Shown here in pieces: positions 48,960 through 58,916 of a stretch of DNA of 64,000 nt; within the stretch, counting starts at the first letter, position 1; each line of letters starts with the position of its first letter. The notes beneath the pieces are model-generated. The model had not been told where the DNA came from, made no database searches, and worked only from the letters and a program-made list of their open reading frames with translations. This DNA is from Oscillatoriales cyanobacterium CG2_30_40_61. GTDB taxonomy: Bacteria; Cyanobacteriota; Cyanobacteriia; Cyanobacteriales; Microcoleaceae. A program made the translations under genes and the position numbers. The stretch lies in contig MNYZ01000016.1 in assembly GCA_001873365.1 (NCBI GenBank), positions 1-64,000 of the forward strand, given 5' to 3'.

Positions 48960-50078
48960 TTAAATTAACCCCTTTACCCGATTCAGAATAAAAGGGGCAA
49001 TGTCATTAACTGATAGAATATGTTGGGCTGCACCTAAAGCGATCGCCTCTGCGGGCATTCCAAAGACCACACAACTGTCTTGGTTTTGGGCAATTGTTAA
49101 CCCACCCTGATCGGAAATAGCTTTCATGCCATCGGCCCCATCCCGTCCCATTCCGGTTAACAAAATCCCCACCGCACTAGAACCATAACACTCAGCAACG
49201 GACTCTAAAGTTTTTGTCACCGCCGGACGATGACCAGCCAATGGAGGTGCATTTGAATAGGAAAACCGACCCGTGCGGCTAAATTCTAAATGGTGTCCGT
49301 CTGGGGCAAAATAAACCGAGCCCGCCTGGGGAAGTTCGCCGACCATGGCGATTTTAATTGATAAATGGCATTCCCCATTTAACCAACTGACTAGCCCAGG
49401 TAGAAAGCCTTCACTAATATGCTGAACACAAACAATAGGAACGGGAAAATTACTAGGAAATTGTGTCAAAATTGTATGTAAGGCTTGGGGGCCACCCGTT
49501 GATGCACCAATCGCCAGCATTTTAATCGTTTTAGAAGATAGAGGCAAAACCCTTGGAGATTCAGTCGTCCAGGGTGGGGGTGAAGACAAAATGGTTCTGT
49601 TTATGGGTGCAGGGGGAGTCATAGACAGGCGGTTGTCACTGACCGGGGGTTGGGATTTACGATGTTTAGTAAAAACTTTGACACCCGCAAGCACTTTAAT
49701 TTTTTGAATTAACTCCTGTCCGATCAATTCATAATCGGAAGCTAAACCCGTTTTGGGTTTGGGAAACACATCAATAGCCCCGGCATTTAACAGTTGAAAA
49801 ACATTTTGAGTATCATCGGATTGAACCGAAGCACTGATCACCAAAATCGGACGAGGATAAATTACCATGACTTCCTGGATAAATTCCAGTCCGTTCATTT
49901 GGGGCATATGAAAATCCGTACAAATCACATCCGGTTGCACCGTGGGCACTAATGTTAATGCTTCCTTTCCGGTTCGAGCCGTTCCTACAACACTAATCTC
50001 GGTGGAAGTTGATAAAATTCGTTTTAGAATAATTAAAGCAACAGCCGAATCTTCAACTAGGAGAACTCGAATTGGCAT
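48960..50078 (-). CDS. cheB: Chemotaxis protein-glutamate methylesterase CheB
   Basis: 372 residues from the ATG at 50078; an upstream in-frame GTG adds five. A receiver domain with D55 (ICTDFHMP) as phosphoacceptor and D10 in VEDS is followed by a linker and the esterase domain: AIGASTGGPQALHTIL with the catalytic Ser, CVQHISEGFLPGL with the His, and LTGMGRDGADGMK with the Asp. It removes methyl groups from the MCP next door. Its presence with CheR gives a full adaptation pair, which many cyanobacteria lack. It overlaps no gene; cheA is 39 bp upstream. Confidence 0.93.
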   Translation of the reverse strand: MPIRVLLVEDSAVALIILKRILSTSTEISVVGTARTGKEALTLVPTVQPDVICTDFHMPQMNGLEFIQEVMVIYPRPILVISASVQSDDTQNVFQLLNAGAIDVFPKPKTGLASDYELIGQELIQKIKVLAGVKVFTKHRKSQPPVSDNRLSMTPPAPINRTILSSPPPWTTESPRVLPLSSKTIKMLAIGASTGGPQALHTILTQFPSNFPVPIVCVQHISEGFLPGLVSWLNGECHLSIKIAMVGELPQAGSVYFAPDGHHLEFSRTGRFSYSNAPPLAGHRPAVTKTLESVAECYGSSAVGILLTGMGRDGADGMKAISDQGGLTIAQNQDSCVVFGMPAEAIALGAAQHILSVNDIAPFILNRVKGLI

Positions 50079-50117
50079 TTTACAGTGAGTCACTTGTGGG
50101 ATGTGGGGTGTTCCTAA

Positions 50118-52577
50118 TTATACTAATCTTTTGAGAGTTTCTATCAGAACTTCTTGATTGAAAGACGCCTTAGTAATATGGGCATTTGCCCCGACTTCCG
50201 CGCCTTTGCGTTTATCTTCATCGGAAGCTAGAGAAGTCACCAGAATAATCGGTAGTTCACTATATTCCTGATTTTGTCTAATTTTGGTGACTAAACTTAA
50301 CCCATCCAAATTAGGCATCTGGATGTCCGAAACCACCGCATCAAAAGAACGAGTGCTGAGTTTATTAAACCCATCTGATCCATCCACGGCGGTCACCACT
50401 TCATAACCAGCGGCTTCTAAAATTCGTTTTTCTTGAGTCCGAGTCGCGATCGAATCTTCTACTAATAAAATCACCGGTTTAACGGGGGAATTCTCCTGCT
50501 CCTGAATCCTTAAACTTGAGCGGGCGACGGGGGAACTAATCACACCCGCCTGTTTGCGAATGGATTTAATTAAATCTTGAGGACTTAAAATAATACAGAC
50601 TTCCCCCGTGCCTAAAATCGTAGCTCCCGCCACATTTCTGACCCGTTTTAATAATTGGCTTTGGGGTTTTAAAACCACATCCTGCTCATCAATTAAAGCA
50701 TCAACAAACAATCCTAATTTTTCTTCCCCTACTTTTAAAATAATGCAGGGTGAAGCCGCATCCATCGTTACAGAATTGGGATTTCTTTGCATAAAAGATG
50801 GGGACATCGAAACTTGAGATTTTGATTCTTTAGTCACCGCAGATTGCAGTTGAAATTGAGCAGGAGTCCAACGAATTTCTAATAAATCAGCTAGTTGAGC
50901 TACGGAAATCGGTTGATCTTCAAAAACAATGGTTTCTCGACCTTCAATGGCAAAAATTTCATTCGCCTGAACCAGTCGCGTCATTTGGACAAATTCCACG
51001 GGAATGGCATAGGAAATCCCTTGAACTGATACAATTAAAACATGGGCTGTTGCTAAGGTAGTTCCTAATTGAATCCGAAATAAACAACCCTGATTTGGGG
51101 AAGATTCAACTTGAATAATACCTTTTAAACGTTCAACATTGGTTCGCACCACATCCATTCCTACCCCCCGTCCCGATACTTGTGTCACCACAGTTCGGGT
51201 GGTAAAACCTGGGGCAAAAATTAAGCCATGGATTTGTTGCACAGTCATTCCTAATAATTCTTCCGACTGACAAATTCCCCGTTTTAAAGCAGTTTGTTTG
51301 ATTTTTTCGATATCTAATCCTCGACCATCATCACAAACTTCTAAGACAATATGGGTCGCGGTTTGATACCCACGCAACTCGATTTTGGCGATCGCCAATT
51401 TCCCTAATTTTTTCCGTTCTTCTGGGGTTTCAATCCCATGATCAATCGCATTTCTTAAAATGTGCATCAACGGATCTTTCATTTCTTCTAAAATCCGTTT
51501 ATCCGCACGGGTTTCTCCACCAGAAATCACTAATTCAATTTCTTTTCCCTGTTGCCGAGCTAAATCCCGTACCATGCGCGGAAACAAATTAAAAATAGTT
51601 GATAGGGGTAATAAACGTAAGGTTCTAACCCCATCTTCGAGTTCATCGCTAATAATATCTAAACGGGCTATATCTTCAGAAAAAGTATTTCTAAGTTGAT
51701 TAATTAAAGTTCCTAACTGTTCTAAACGTTCCGTACTGCGATGATAATAATTTTGCAATTGCCCCATGGTTCCTTTTCCAGAAACATGACGATTAAGATT
51801 ATTTTCTAGGTCATGAACCACAAACCGATTTACAAAAGCATCTCGACTCCATTCTTCCCATAAACTTACCAGGTCTTCAATTTCATTTAACCGATGGGCT
51901 ATCCGAATTTTAGTAACGGTTAATTCCCCCGTTTGAGTCATTAACCCATCTAAATTCCGGGTAGGGACTCGAATGGTTTCGATTTTATAAGTAGAGTCGC
52001 GATCGGTTTTCACCGGAGCTGTAGCATTCATCGGCTCGGCCACGGTCGTCACCAGAATAGCCGTTTCATCTGGTTCGGGGGCAGGTTCGGGGGCAGGTTC
52101 GGGGGCACCGGAGGCAGGTTCGGGGGCACCGGAGGCGGGGGGCGCAGGTTCTGGGGGTAATGTCGGTATGGCTGAAATTGCGTTGGTAGGTGTTTCGGGT
52201 TTGGCTCCCATCAGATAGGCTAAACTATGAAAAGCATTAATCTCACAGGGTTCTCCTGTAACCGCCGCATAAACCAACTGACGAATCGCATCAATACCAT
52301 AGGAAATCCGATCTACTAAATCCACCGTGAGAGTCGTTTCCTGACGTTTTAAGCCGCCTAATAAATGTTCAATTTGATGGGCTAAAGTGGCAACATCCTT
52401 AACCCCTAACATCCCCGCATCTCCTTTGAGACTATGGGCTTCTCGTAATAATTCTTCCAGTTTAGCCGGATCATGGGGATTTTTTTCCAGATATAACAAT
52501 CCCTCATCTAAATTCTGTAAATGTTCTTCACTAGCGGTTTTAAAAACTTCCCGGAGTTCGTCATCTTCAATCATCAT
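50118..52577 (-). CDS. cheA: Hybrid chemotaxis histidine kinase CheA with receiver domain
   Basis: 819 residues. The Hpt domain has the phospho-His H48 (REAHSLKGDAGML); a PEPASGAPEPA-type linker of about 25 residues lies at 143-168; the HATPase has ILRNAIDHGIETPEER, CDDGRGLDIEKIK and GRGVGMDVVRTNVERLKG; a CheW-like domain is at about 525-680; and a C-terminal receiver carries D751 (SDIQMPNLDG). No separate cheY is in the cluster, so the receiver is the likely output or phosphate sink. It is co-directional with cheB and the MCP gene. Confidence 0.95.
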   Translation of the reverse strand: MMIEDDELREVFKTASEEHLQNLDEGLLYLEKNPHDPAKLEELLREAHSLKGDAGMLGVKDVATLAHQIEHLLGGLKRQETTLTVDLVDRISYGIDAIRQLVYAAVTGEPCEINAFHSLAYLMGAKPETPTNAISAIPTLPPEPAPPASGAPEPASGAPEPAPEPAPEPDETAILVTTVAEPMNATAPVKTDRDSTYKIETIRVPTRNLDGLMTQTGELTVTKIRIAHRLNEIEDLVSLWEEWSRDAFVNRFVVHDLENNLNRHVSGKGTMGQLQNYYHRSTERLEQLGTLINQLRNTFSEDIARLDIISDELEDGVRTLRLLPLSTIFNLFPRMVRDLARQQGKEIELVISGGETRADKRILEEMKDPLMHILRNAIDHGIETPEERKKLGKLAIAKIELRGYQTATHIVLEVCDDGRGLDIEKIKQTALKRGICQSEELLGMTVQQIHGLIFAPGFTTRTVVTQVSGRGVGMDVVRTNVERLKGIIQVESSPNQGCLFRIQLGTTLATAHVLIVSVQGISYAIPVEFVQMTRLVQANEIFAIEGRETIVFEDQPISVAQLADLLEIRWTPAQFQLQSAVTKESKSQVSMSPSFMQRNPNSVTMDAASPCIILKVGEEKLGLFVDALIDEQDVVLKPQSQLLKRVRNVAGATILGTGEVCIILSPQDLIKSIRKQAGVISSPVARSSLRIQEQENSPVKPVILLVEDSIATRTQEKRILEAAGYEVVTAVDGSDGFNKLSTRSFDAVVSDIQMPNLDGLSLVTKIRQNQEYSELPIILVTSLASDEDKRKGAEVGANAHITKASFNQEVLIETLKRLV

Positions 52578-52704
52578 AATTTTTTGATCCTGTAACTTGC
52601 ATCCAATTTTGACCGATTAAACCAGAGTTTGGAGATTTTTTGCAGTTTTATTTAACTTTTTAACCCCTTGTTTTGTTTGGTTAATACTGGCTACAATTTC
52701 TGTA

Positions 52705-54150
52705 TTAAACAATTGAATTTAAGTTTAACGCGACTTCATTTAATTTTTCCATTCCTATTTTAGCTTGACTTAATCCATTAGCTGTTTCACCGACGCCCTG
52801 ACTTAAAGCATTCATTGCATCTAAAACCTGTGCAATCGCGATCGCTTGTTGTTTAACATTAAGGGAAATTTGCTGATTATTCAAGACCACATTATTCACG
52901 GCTTCGGAAACTCCAGTAAAAGTATCCGCCGTTTCTCGGGTTAGTTTTGCATTATATATGACAGTTTTTGTTCCTGCTTCCGTTGCCATTACCGTTGAAT
53001 TAATTGCAGTTAGAATATTCGCAACCAGGGTATTAATTCTAAAAGCAGATTTTTTACTTTCATCCGCTAGTTTTCTGATTTCGGTGGCGACAACTGCAAA
53101 TCCTTTCCCATGTTGTCCGGCTCTAACCGCTTCTACTGAAGCATTTAGGGCTAACATATTTGTTTGATTAGCTAGATCACTGACCAATTCAGAAATATTC
53201 CCAATTTGGTTTGTTTGTTCACTTAAATGGATAATTTGTTGGGCGATCGCTTCAACTTTTTGCTGAAGATTTTCCATGCCTTCTAAGGTACTATTGACCG
53301 CTTCTTTTCCTGCTTCTGTTAATCCTAAAGCCTGTCGGGCTCCATAGGTTGCTGACTCAGCTTGTTCTGCCGTTGATTTAGATGAAGCACTCAATTCATC
53401 CATGGTTGCTGTGGTTTCATGTACAGAACCTGCCTGTTGATTTGCTGTTCGCTCTTGTTCCGCGAGGGTAGCGGCAATTTCGGTGGAAGAAGTGGCTATC
53501 ACTTGGGTGGCTTGATGGATAGTTCCGCTAATATTAACCGCAATTAATAAAGCAGTAATTACAACCGTAACTAAAATTAGAAATGCTCCAATTACTAACA
53601 AATATAATAACCCTTCTAGGGCTTCTTTTGTTTTGGTTCTTTCCTGATTTAAAATATTGGCTTCCGTTGTCGTAAATTCAGTGCTAATCCGATCAAAATC
53701 TTCCACATACTGAGTCCCCATTTTGGCTTTTTCAATCGCTTCAGGTAATTTTCCTTGATTAATCAGTACAAAAGCCTGCTGGCTGATTTGATCATACTGA
53801 TTCACTAAGTTATTTAGTGTTTCTAAGCGTTGTTTTTGCTCGGGACGATAAACTAAAGATTCTAGGGCTTTCGAGGCTTCCCGATAGGCAATTAAAGAGG
53901 CATTATATTCATTAATAAATTCTTTATTTCTCAGGCCGATGTATCCTCTGAGGCTGCGAATCATCCCTTGAGAACCCCGATCTATTTCGTTGACTTTCAA
54001 AATCACTTCTTGAACTCGTTCAGCTTCTTTGAAAATCGTGGATACCTGATTGATATTGGCATAAACTAACCCGGTTAGTCCCATGAATAAAAGCACAGGT
54101 ATGCTATATCCTAATAGTAATTTTTCCCTTAGTTTTAAATCGTTAAACAT
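52705..54150 (-). CDS. Methyl-accepting chemotaxis protein
   Basis: 481 residues. TM1 is at about 10-31, an extracytoplasmic four-helix-bundle-like sensor at 32-178, TM2 at about 180-208, and the cytoplasmic signalling region contains the hairpin tip [20 protein letters not shown] followed by [20 protein letters not shown]. No obvious HAMP domain separates TM2 from the signalling helices. There is no C-terminal CheR-docking pentapeptide. It signals to CheA through CheW. It lies between cheW and cheA, so it is the dedicated receptor of this cluster. Confidence 0.93.
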   Translation of the reverse strand: MFNDLKLREKLLLGYSIPVLLFMGLTGLVYANINQVSTIFKEAERVQEVILKVNEIDRGSQGMIRSLRGYIGLRNKEFINEYNASLIAYREASKALESLVYRPEQKQRLETLNNLVNQYDQISQQAFVLINQGKLPEAIEKAKMGTQYVEDFDRISTEFTTTEANILNQERTKTKEALEGLLYLLVIGAFLILVTVVITALLIAVNISGTIHQATQVIATSSTEIAATLAEQERTANQQAGSVHETTATMDELSASSKSTAEQAESATYGARQALGLTEAGKEAVNSTLEGMENLQQKVEAIAQQIIHLSEQTNQIGNISELVSDLANQTNMLALNASVEAVRAGQHGKGFAVVATEIRKLADESKKSAFRINTLVANILTAINSTVMATEAGTKTVIYNAKLTRETADTFTGVSEAVNNVVLNNQQISLNVKQQAIAIAQVLDAMNALSQGVGETANGLSQAKIGMEKLNEVALNLNSIV

Positions 54151-54203
54151 ATATTTTTTTTAGGTTGACTATAAAATTTGTCAAGGGGGCATGAATCGGT
54201 AGA

Positions 54204-55286
54204 TTAAACTTCTTGATCAACAAATAATTCCCCTTGAGTCATGATTTTTGCTACATTCAGAATACTCATGATTTTATCTTGATAGAAGGCTGTCCCCTGT
54301 AAGTATTCATCCTGTTTGAGATGAACCGCCGTGGGAATGGTTTTAATCTCCGACTCTTTTAAGTATATGACATCAAAAATTCCTTCTACTATAATTCCAG
54401 CCACAATATCATTAATTTTAACAATCATAGCCTTAGAGAATACCTGGGAGGTTTGTAAAGGCAAATTTACTAAGCCCCGAATATTTACTAAGGTTAATAT
54501 TTCTCCGCGTAAGTTCATATTTCCCACAATATGAGGAGGAGTACAAGGAATTGGTGTGACATGATGAATGTCTGTAAATTCTCGGATAATTTCTAAGTTA
54601 ACCCCAAAATATTCTCCATTTAAACAAATCACGGCTAAAGGAACTAACCCGGCAAAATCTTGGCTATCAATAGAACGTCTTAAATTTTTAGCTCGTTGTT
54701 GAAAAATTATCCGTTCTTCTGGGGTGGAATTAGGAGAGAAAATATAATTTTGTACTTTTTTTAGGTTGTGTTTTCTGGAGGAATCTCCCTGGATATGGGG
54801 TTGATGATCTTCGAGATTTATTTCTTCTAAATTAAAATCTGGGAGAGAGTGAGTAATATATTGGATCAGGGTTTCTGGATTTAAAATCATCACCAAATGT
54901 TCATCAACTTGAGCCACACCTTGCAGATAATAGGAAGGGTGAAGCTGATCAAATGACCGTTGAAAGTTATCAGTTAATTCAGTTTTAATGACATCGGTAT
55001 TAATTGTTTTAACTTCGGAAACTTGAGTGACAATAATTCCGAGTCTAATGTGATTAAATCTTAAAATAATCACGCTATCTGATACCGCATAATTCGGCTC
55101 AGGATAGCCTAATCTAATGGTTAAATCAATCACGGGAAGTAACTCCCCTCGCAAATTAATTAAACCTACTAAATCAGCAGGTGCGGAGGGAATTGGAGTT
55201 AATTCGGGTAGGAAAAAAATTTCTTCAACCACGGAAGCCATAATTGCATAACACATAGACTTCAGTGTAAAAATTAAATAAGCCAT
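54204..55286 (-). CDS. cheW: CheW adaptor with two CheW domains
   Basis: 360 residues. The first CheW domain covers about 1-150 (VVEEIFFLPELTPIPSAPAD, LVGLINLRGELLPVIDL), a charged linker follows (EINLEDHQPH...), and the second covers about 205-350 (IREFTDIHHVTPIPCTPPHI, VGNMNLRGEILTLVNI). Most CheW proteins have one domain; double-domain forms may bridge more partners in arrays. It is sandwiched between cheR and the MCP gene, all on the minus strand with short gaps. Confidence 0.9.
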   Translation of the reverse strand: MAYLIFTLKSMCYAIMASVVEEIFFLPELTPIPSAPADLVGLINLRGELLPVIDLTIRLGYPEPNYAVSDSVIILRFNHIRLGIIVTQVSEVKTINTDVIKTELTDNFQRSFDQLHPSYYLQGVAQVDEHLVMILNPETLIQYITHSLPDFNLEEINLEDHQPHIQGDSSRKHNLKKVQNYIFSPNSTPEERIIFQQRAKNLRRSIDSQDFAGLVPLAVICLNGEYFGVNLEIIREFTDIHHVTPIPCTPPHIVGNMNLRGEILTLVNIRGLVNLPLQTSQVFSKAMIVKINDIVAGIIVEGIFDVIYLKESEIKTIPTAVHLKQDEYLQGTAFYQDKIMSILNVAKIMTQGELFVDQEV

Positions 55287-55327
55287 AATCAGTTATCAGT
55301 AAAAATTTATCAGTAAACAGCCAATCA

Positions 55328-56893
55328 TCAACAGTCAATAGCTAAATGTTTATTTTCCAGAAAAACAATTAAATCCTTAGCCATCACTCCTTCCCAATGT
55401 TCAATTTTGATTGTCGGAGGTAAGGATTTGAGTAGAGCTAAAGCTGTACTATACATTTTAGCTGCTCTGGTGTGATCTTTTTCTTGTTCATAAATTGATG
55501 CCAGTTCCAGATAGGCTGGAATTGAGGAGGGAAGCAGATAAATGATTCGTTTGGACAATAATTTTGCCCCGACCAAATCCTCCTGTTCCTGAGCGATATG
55601 CAAGAGTAAATAATAAGGTAAGATCGATAAAGAATCTATTTCAATCGCTTTTTTACAGCAGGATATAGCTTGTTCATATTCTCCTAGATTTGCCCATGCT
55701 TGTGCTAATAAATAATAAGCATCAAATTTAGTGGCGGATTTTAGGTTATAATTTTCGTTTCTTTGTTTTTTTTCTGCGCTGGTCAAATCGGGATTTTTTA
55801 AATAATAATTAGGGGTTTGAAGAAATTGTTCAGCTTTTTGAATAGCGGCTTGATACTGTTTATTTTTAAAATATCTTTTTGCTTCTTCTAGGCTTTTTTG
55901 AGGTAACTTCACAACTTCGGATTGATGATGCTCTTTTTGGTTGATTTTTGGGTGTTGCTCCTGATGGTTTTGAGCAGAATACAATAAATTATCCCAACGA
56001 TAATCCCGATCGCCGATCAAGTTTTTGGGTGGAGTTAAGGATTCTTTGAATAAACCTATCGGTCGTTGATAAATCATGGACTCGGGATAAATTTTTGATT
56101 CAAATTTTTCCATGCTTTCTGTCCCTTGTAATTCCGCATGACCAGTAATTAAATAGCCTCCTGGTTTTAAAACATCAAAAAACTTAGAAACTACTTGATT
56201 AATATAGTGTTTTTCAAAATAAACAAAAACGTTTCGACAAATAATTAAATCCACATCTTGAATTGGGGTATAATCAGGATAACAATAGGCGTCTTTAACT
56301 AAATTCAAATTAAAAAATTTCACCGGACTTTGAATTAATGAATTAATTTTCCAATCCTCTCTTTTTTGTACAAAATATCGATTTCTCAGTTCTAAGTCAA
56401 CCATACGGAAAGACCAAGCCGTATATAAGCCTTGACTGGCTTTTTTTAAGGCTTCTTCATTCACATCAGTTCCCAAAATCTGAAGGTTCCAACTTCCCCA
56501 GTCTGGGATTAACTGTTGAAGTAAAATAGACAGGGTATAGGGTTCTTCTCCCGTCGAACAACCGGCACTCCAAAGGGTTAGACTTTTCGTATTCTGTCGC
56601 GATGCAATTAATTCGGGTAAAACAATCTTTCGTAAAAGATTAATTTGACCTTGATCTCTAAAAAAATAAGTTTCTATTGTTGTAATTAAAGGAATTAATT
56701 GTTTCCATTCCTCTCGACTTTGGGAACTATTGCTACTTAATAAATTTAAGTAACTTTGAGGATGGGGTAGCTTTAAAAATTTAACTCTGATCTTGATTTT
56801 TTCGGCTAGTACACCGTAGTCCTGAAAGCGAATAGATAACCCGGTTTGACTTGTAATCAGCTTAATAAAAAGTTCTAGTAGTTCAGGTTCCAT
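55328..56893 (-). CDS. cheR: Chemotaxis protein methyltransferase CheR with C-terminal TPRs
   Basis: 521 residues. The CheR N-domain (ELLELFIKLITSQTGLSIR) is followed by the SAM-binding LWSAGCSTGEEPYTLSILL and LQILGTDVNEEALKKA, the conserved DLIICRNVFVYFE and KPGGYLITGHAE. The last 190 residues hold TPR-like helices (AYYLLAQAWANLGEYEQAI, YLELASIYEQEKDHTRAAKM), which in other CheR-TPR proteins promote contacts with partners. It starts the che cluster. A long array of short repeats lies immediately upstream. Confidence 0.93.
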   Translation of the reverse strand: MEPELLELFIKLITSQTGLSIRFQDYGVLAEKIKIRVKFLKLPHPQSYLNLLSSNSSQSREEWKQLIPLITTIETYFFRDQGQINLLRKIVLPELIASRQNTKSLTLWSAGCSTGEEPYTLSILLQQLIPDWGSWNLQILGTDVNEEALKKASQGLYTAWSFRMVDLELRNRYFVQKREDWKINSLIQSPVKFFNLNLVKDAYCYPDYTPIQDVDLIICRNVFVYFEKHYINQVVSKFFDVLKPGGYLITGHAELQGTESMEKFESKIYPESMIYQRPIGLFKESLTPPKNLIGDRDYRWDNLLYSAQNHQEQHPKINQKEHHQSEVVKLPQKSLEEAKRYFKNKQYQAAIQKAEQFLQTPNYYLKNPDLTSAEKKQRNENYNLKSATKFDAYYLLAQAWANLGEYEQAISCCKKAIEIDSLSILPYYLLLHIAQEQEDLVGAKLLSKRIIYLLPSSIPAYLELASIYEQEKDHTRAAKMYSTALALLKSLPPTIKIEHWEGVMAKDLIVFLENKHLAIDC

Positions 56894-57080
56894 AGAGTAA
56901 TCAGTAATCAGTTATCAGTAATCAGTTATCAGTTTAAGAGGGAATCAAAATCAGTCATCAGTTAACAGTCATCAGTTATCAGTTCAAGAGTTATCAGTTA
57001 TTAACTAATAACTGCTAACTAATAACTGCCAACTAATAACTGTTAACTGTTAACTGTTAACTGATGACTGATAACTGAGT
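56894..57080. repeat. Array of TAACTGATAACTG/ATCAGTTATC-type short repeats
   Basis: About 187 bp made almost only of overlapping ATCAGTTATCAGT, AGTCATCAGTTA, TAACTAATAACTGC and related words, running from the cheR start to the stop of the next gene. The same word family occurs at 55287-55325, around 58805-58930 and at 63100-63205. Confidence 0.85.
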
Positions 57081-58820
57081 TTAGGCGGGATAAATTCTTA
57101 AACGACGGTTGGGTTCTTCCCCAAAACTATTGGATTTCAGGCGATAATGTTCTACTAATTCATGCTGCATTTTTCTGACTTGGGGAGACCGAGGCAGTAA
57201 TTCCACAGGTTGTCCTTTGGGAATCACAATTTGTTCCACCGCTAAACGGGCTTCTTCTAAGGCTTCGATTTCATCGGAAGAACCACTAGCCGCAAACAAA
57301 TTCAAATCCGCAATTTCTGGGGTACTGGGATCTTCCATTTGTAACAGACGTCGCAGAGCTCGGGCAATTTGATGGCTGTTCGGTGATTTTATCGTATGAA
57401 TCGGCACTTGACGAGTTTTCGCAACATGACGGATTTTGGATTGATTTCTAATATGCGATCGCAACGCCAACACCACATCCGCACTATCAATATCCTTCGT
57501 CAAAATCACAGGTAAAGACAACATTTGGATCACCTGTTCAATTTGATGACGAGGAACCCCATAAGGATAAATACTTAACGGTGAACCATCGCCCAGTTTA
57601 GGAATTAAGGGAAATTCCTCATCGGGGTGTAGAGGGATCACCCCAGACAAAGACTGTTCTAGGAGTTGTTCAAAATATTGAGATTCCGGGGCCGGATTTT
57701 CCATAGGTAAAGGCATCATTTTCCCTGAACCGCGCAACCCCCGAACAACAGGCATTGTGGCCACAGGTTCACGGGATTTCATTGTTGAGCGTCCAGAACT
57801 GGGAATGGGGTTAACGGGAGTATATCGTTCTTCAAAAACTTCGACTTCACCCGCATCATTCATGGTTCTGATTTGCAAAATCGGTTGCATTCCGCGCAAC
57901 AAATGATCAATCGTAGTCGCCACGGATTCATGTACAACCCATCGTTGCTGTTCCAACATTTCCACGGCCACATCAAAGGTAGGCGGGGCTTTACGCTCTA
58001 ATACCGTCTTTTGAGAACCTCGACGTCGAGCCTCATCATCCCCCAAGGTCACCGCTTGAATGCCTCCAATCAAATCGGCCAGGGTGGGGTTTTTCATCAA
58101 GTTCTCAATTCGATTCCCGTGGGCCGTACCAATTAACTGTACCCCCCGTTCGGCAATGGTTCGCGCGGCCAAAGCCTCTAGTTCTGTGCCAATCTCATCA
58201 ATTACGATCACCTCGGGCATATGGTTCTCCACGGCCTCAATCATAACTTGATGTTGCAGTTCAGGACGAGCCACCTGCATCCGACGCGCCCGTCCAATGG
58301 CGGGATGGGGGATATCTCCATCCCCAGCAATTTCATTAGAGGTATCAATAATTACTACCCGTTTTTCTAATTCATCTGCTAACACACGGGTAATTTCTCG
58401 CAATGCTGTGGTTTTTCCCACCCCCGGACGACCCAGTAACAGGATCGATTGACCTGTTTCTACTAAATCTCGAATCATGCCAATTTTGCCAAAGATGGCT
58501 CGACCCACCCGACAGGTTAAACCAATTATCTTTCCTGTGCGGTTGCGGATTGCGCTAATTCGATGTAAGGTTTGCTCAATTCCGGCTCGGTTATCCCCGC
58601 TAAATTCCCCAATTTGCAAAATACAATGTTCCAGATCCTCCAAGGAGACCGGGATAGTCGAGAGATATTCGGCTTTGGAGGGAAAACGAGCCTCTGGAAG
58701 ACGCCCCAAATCCATCACAATCTCAATCAGACTGTCGCGTTGGGGATGCTGTTGCAAATTCTGCCGAATCTCATCAGGAACAATGGAGAGTAATTTGTTC
58801 AGGTCGTCTGTAATTTGCAT
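57081..58820 (-). CDS. Ycf45-type AAA ATPase with R3H domain
   Basis: 579 residues from Met at 58820 (MQITDDLNKLLSIVPDEIRQ). A start 11 codons earlier lies in the local short-repeat sequence and is less convincing. Walker A GRPGVGKTT is at 130-138 and Walker B VIVIDEIG at 204-211, with EAVENHMPEVI between. The C-terminus VRKMQHELVEHYRLKSNSFG, followed by NRRLRIYP, is an R3H nucleic-acid-binding motif. Homologues are called ycf45 in plastids and cyanobacteria; the role is unknown but nucleic-acid related. It is upstream of the che cluster on the same strand, separated by a repeat array. Confidence 0.88.
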   Translation of the reverse strand: MQITDDLNKLLSIVPDEIRQNLQQHPQRDSLIEIVMDLGRLPEARFPSKAEYLSTIPVSLEDLEHCILQIGEFSGDNRAGIEQTLHRISAIRNRTGKIIGLTCRVGRAIFGKIGMIRDLVETGQSILLLGRPGVGKTTALREITRVLADELEKRVVIIDTSNEIAGDGDIPHPAIGRARRMQVARPELQHQVMIEAVENHMPEVIVIDEIGTELEALAARTIAERGVQLIGTAHGNRIENLMKNPTLADLIGGIQAVTLGDDEARRRGSQKTVLERKAPPTFDVAVEMLEQQRWVVHESVATTIDHLLRGMQPILQIRTMNDAGEVEVFEERYTPVNPIPSSGRSTMKSREPVATMPVVRGLRGSGKMMPLPMENPAPESQYFEQLLEQSLSGVIPLHPDEEFPLIPKLGDGSPLSIYPYGVPRHQIEQVIQMLSLPVILTKDIDSADVVLALRSHIRNQSKIRHVAKTRQVPIHTIKSPNSHQIARALRRLLQMEDPSTPEIADLNLFAASGSSDEIEALEEARLAVEQIVIPKGQPVELLPRSPQVRKMQHELVEHYRLKSNSFGEEPNRRLRIYPA

Positions 58821-58916
58821 ACTCTTATCAGTAAACAGTGATGAATCAGTCATATTTTAGCAGTTATTTATGAGTTTTTATCAGTACAAATTTTTGTTGT
58901 ATTCACTGATAAATGA

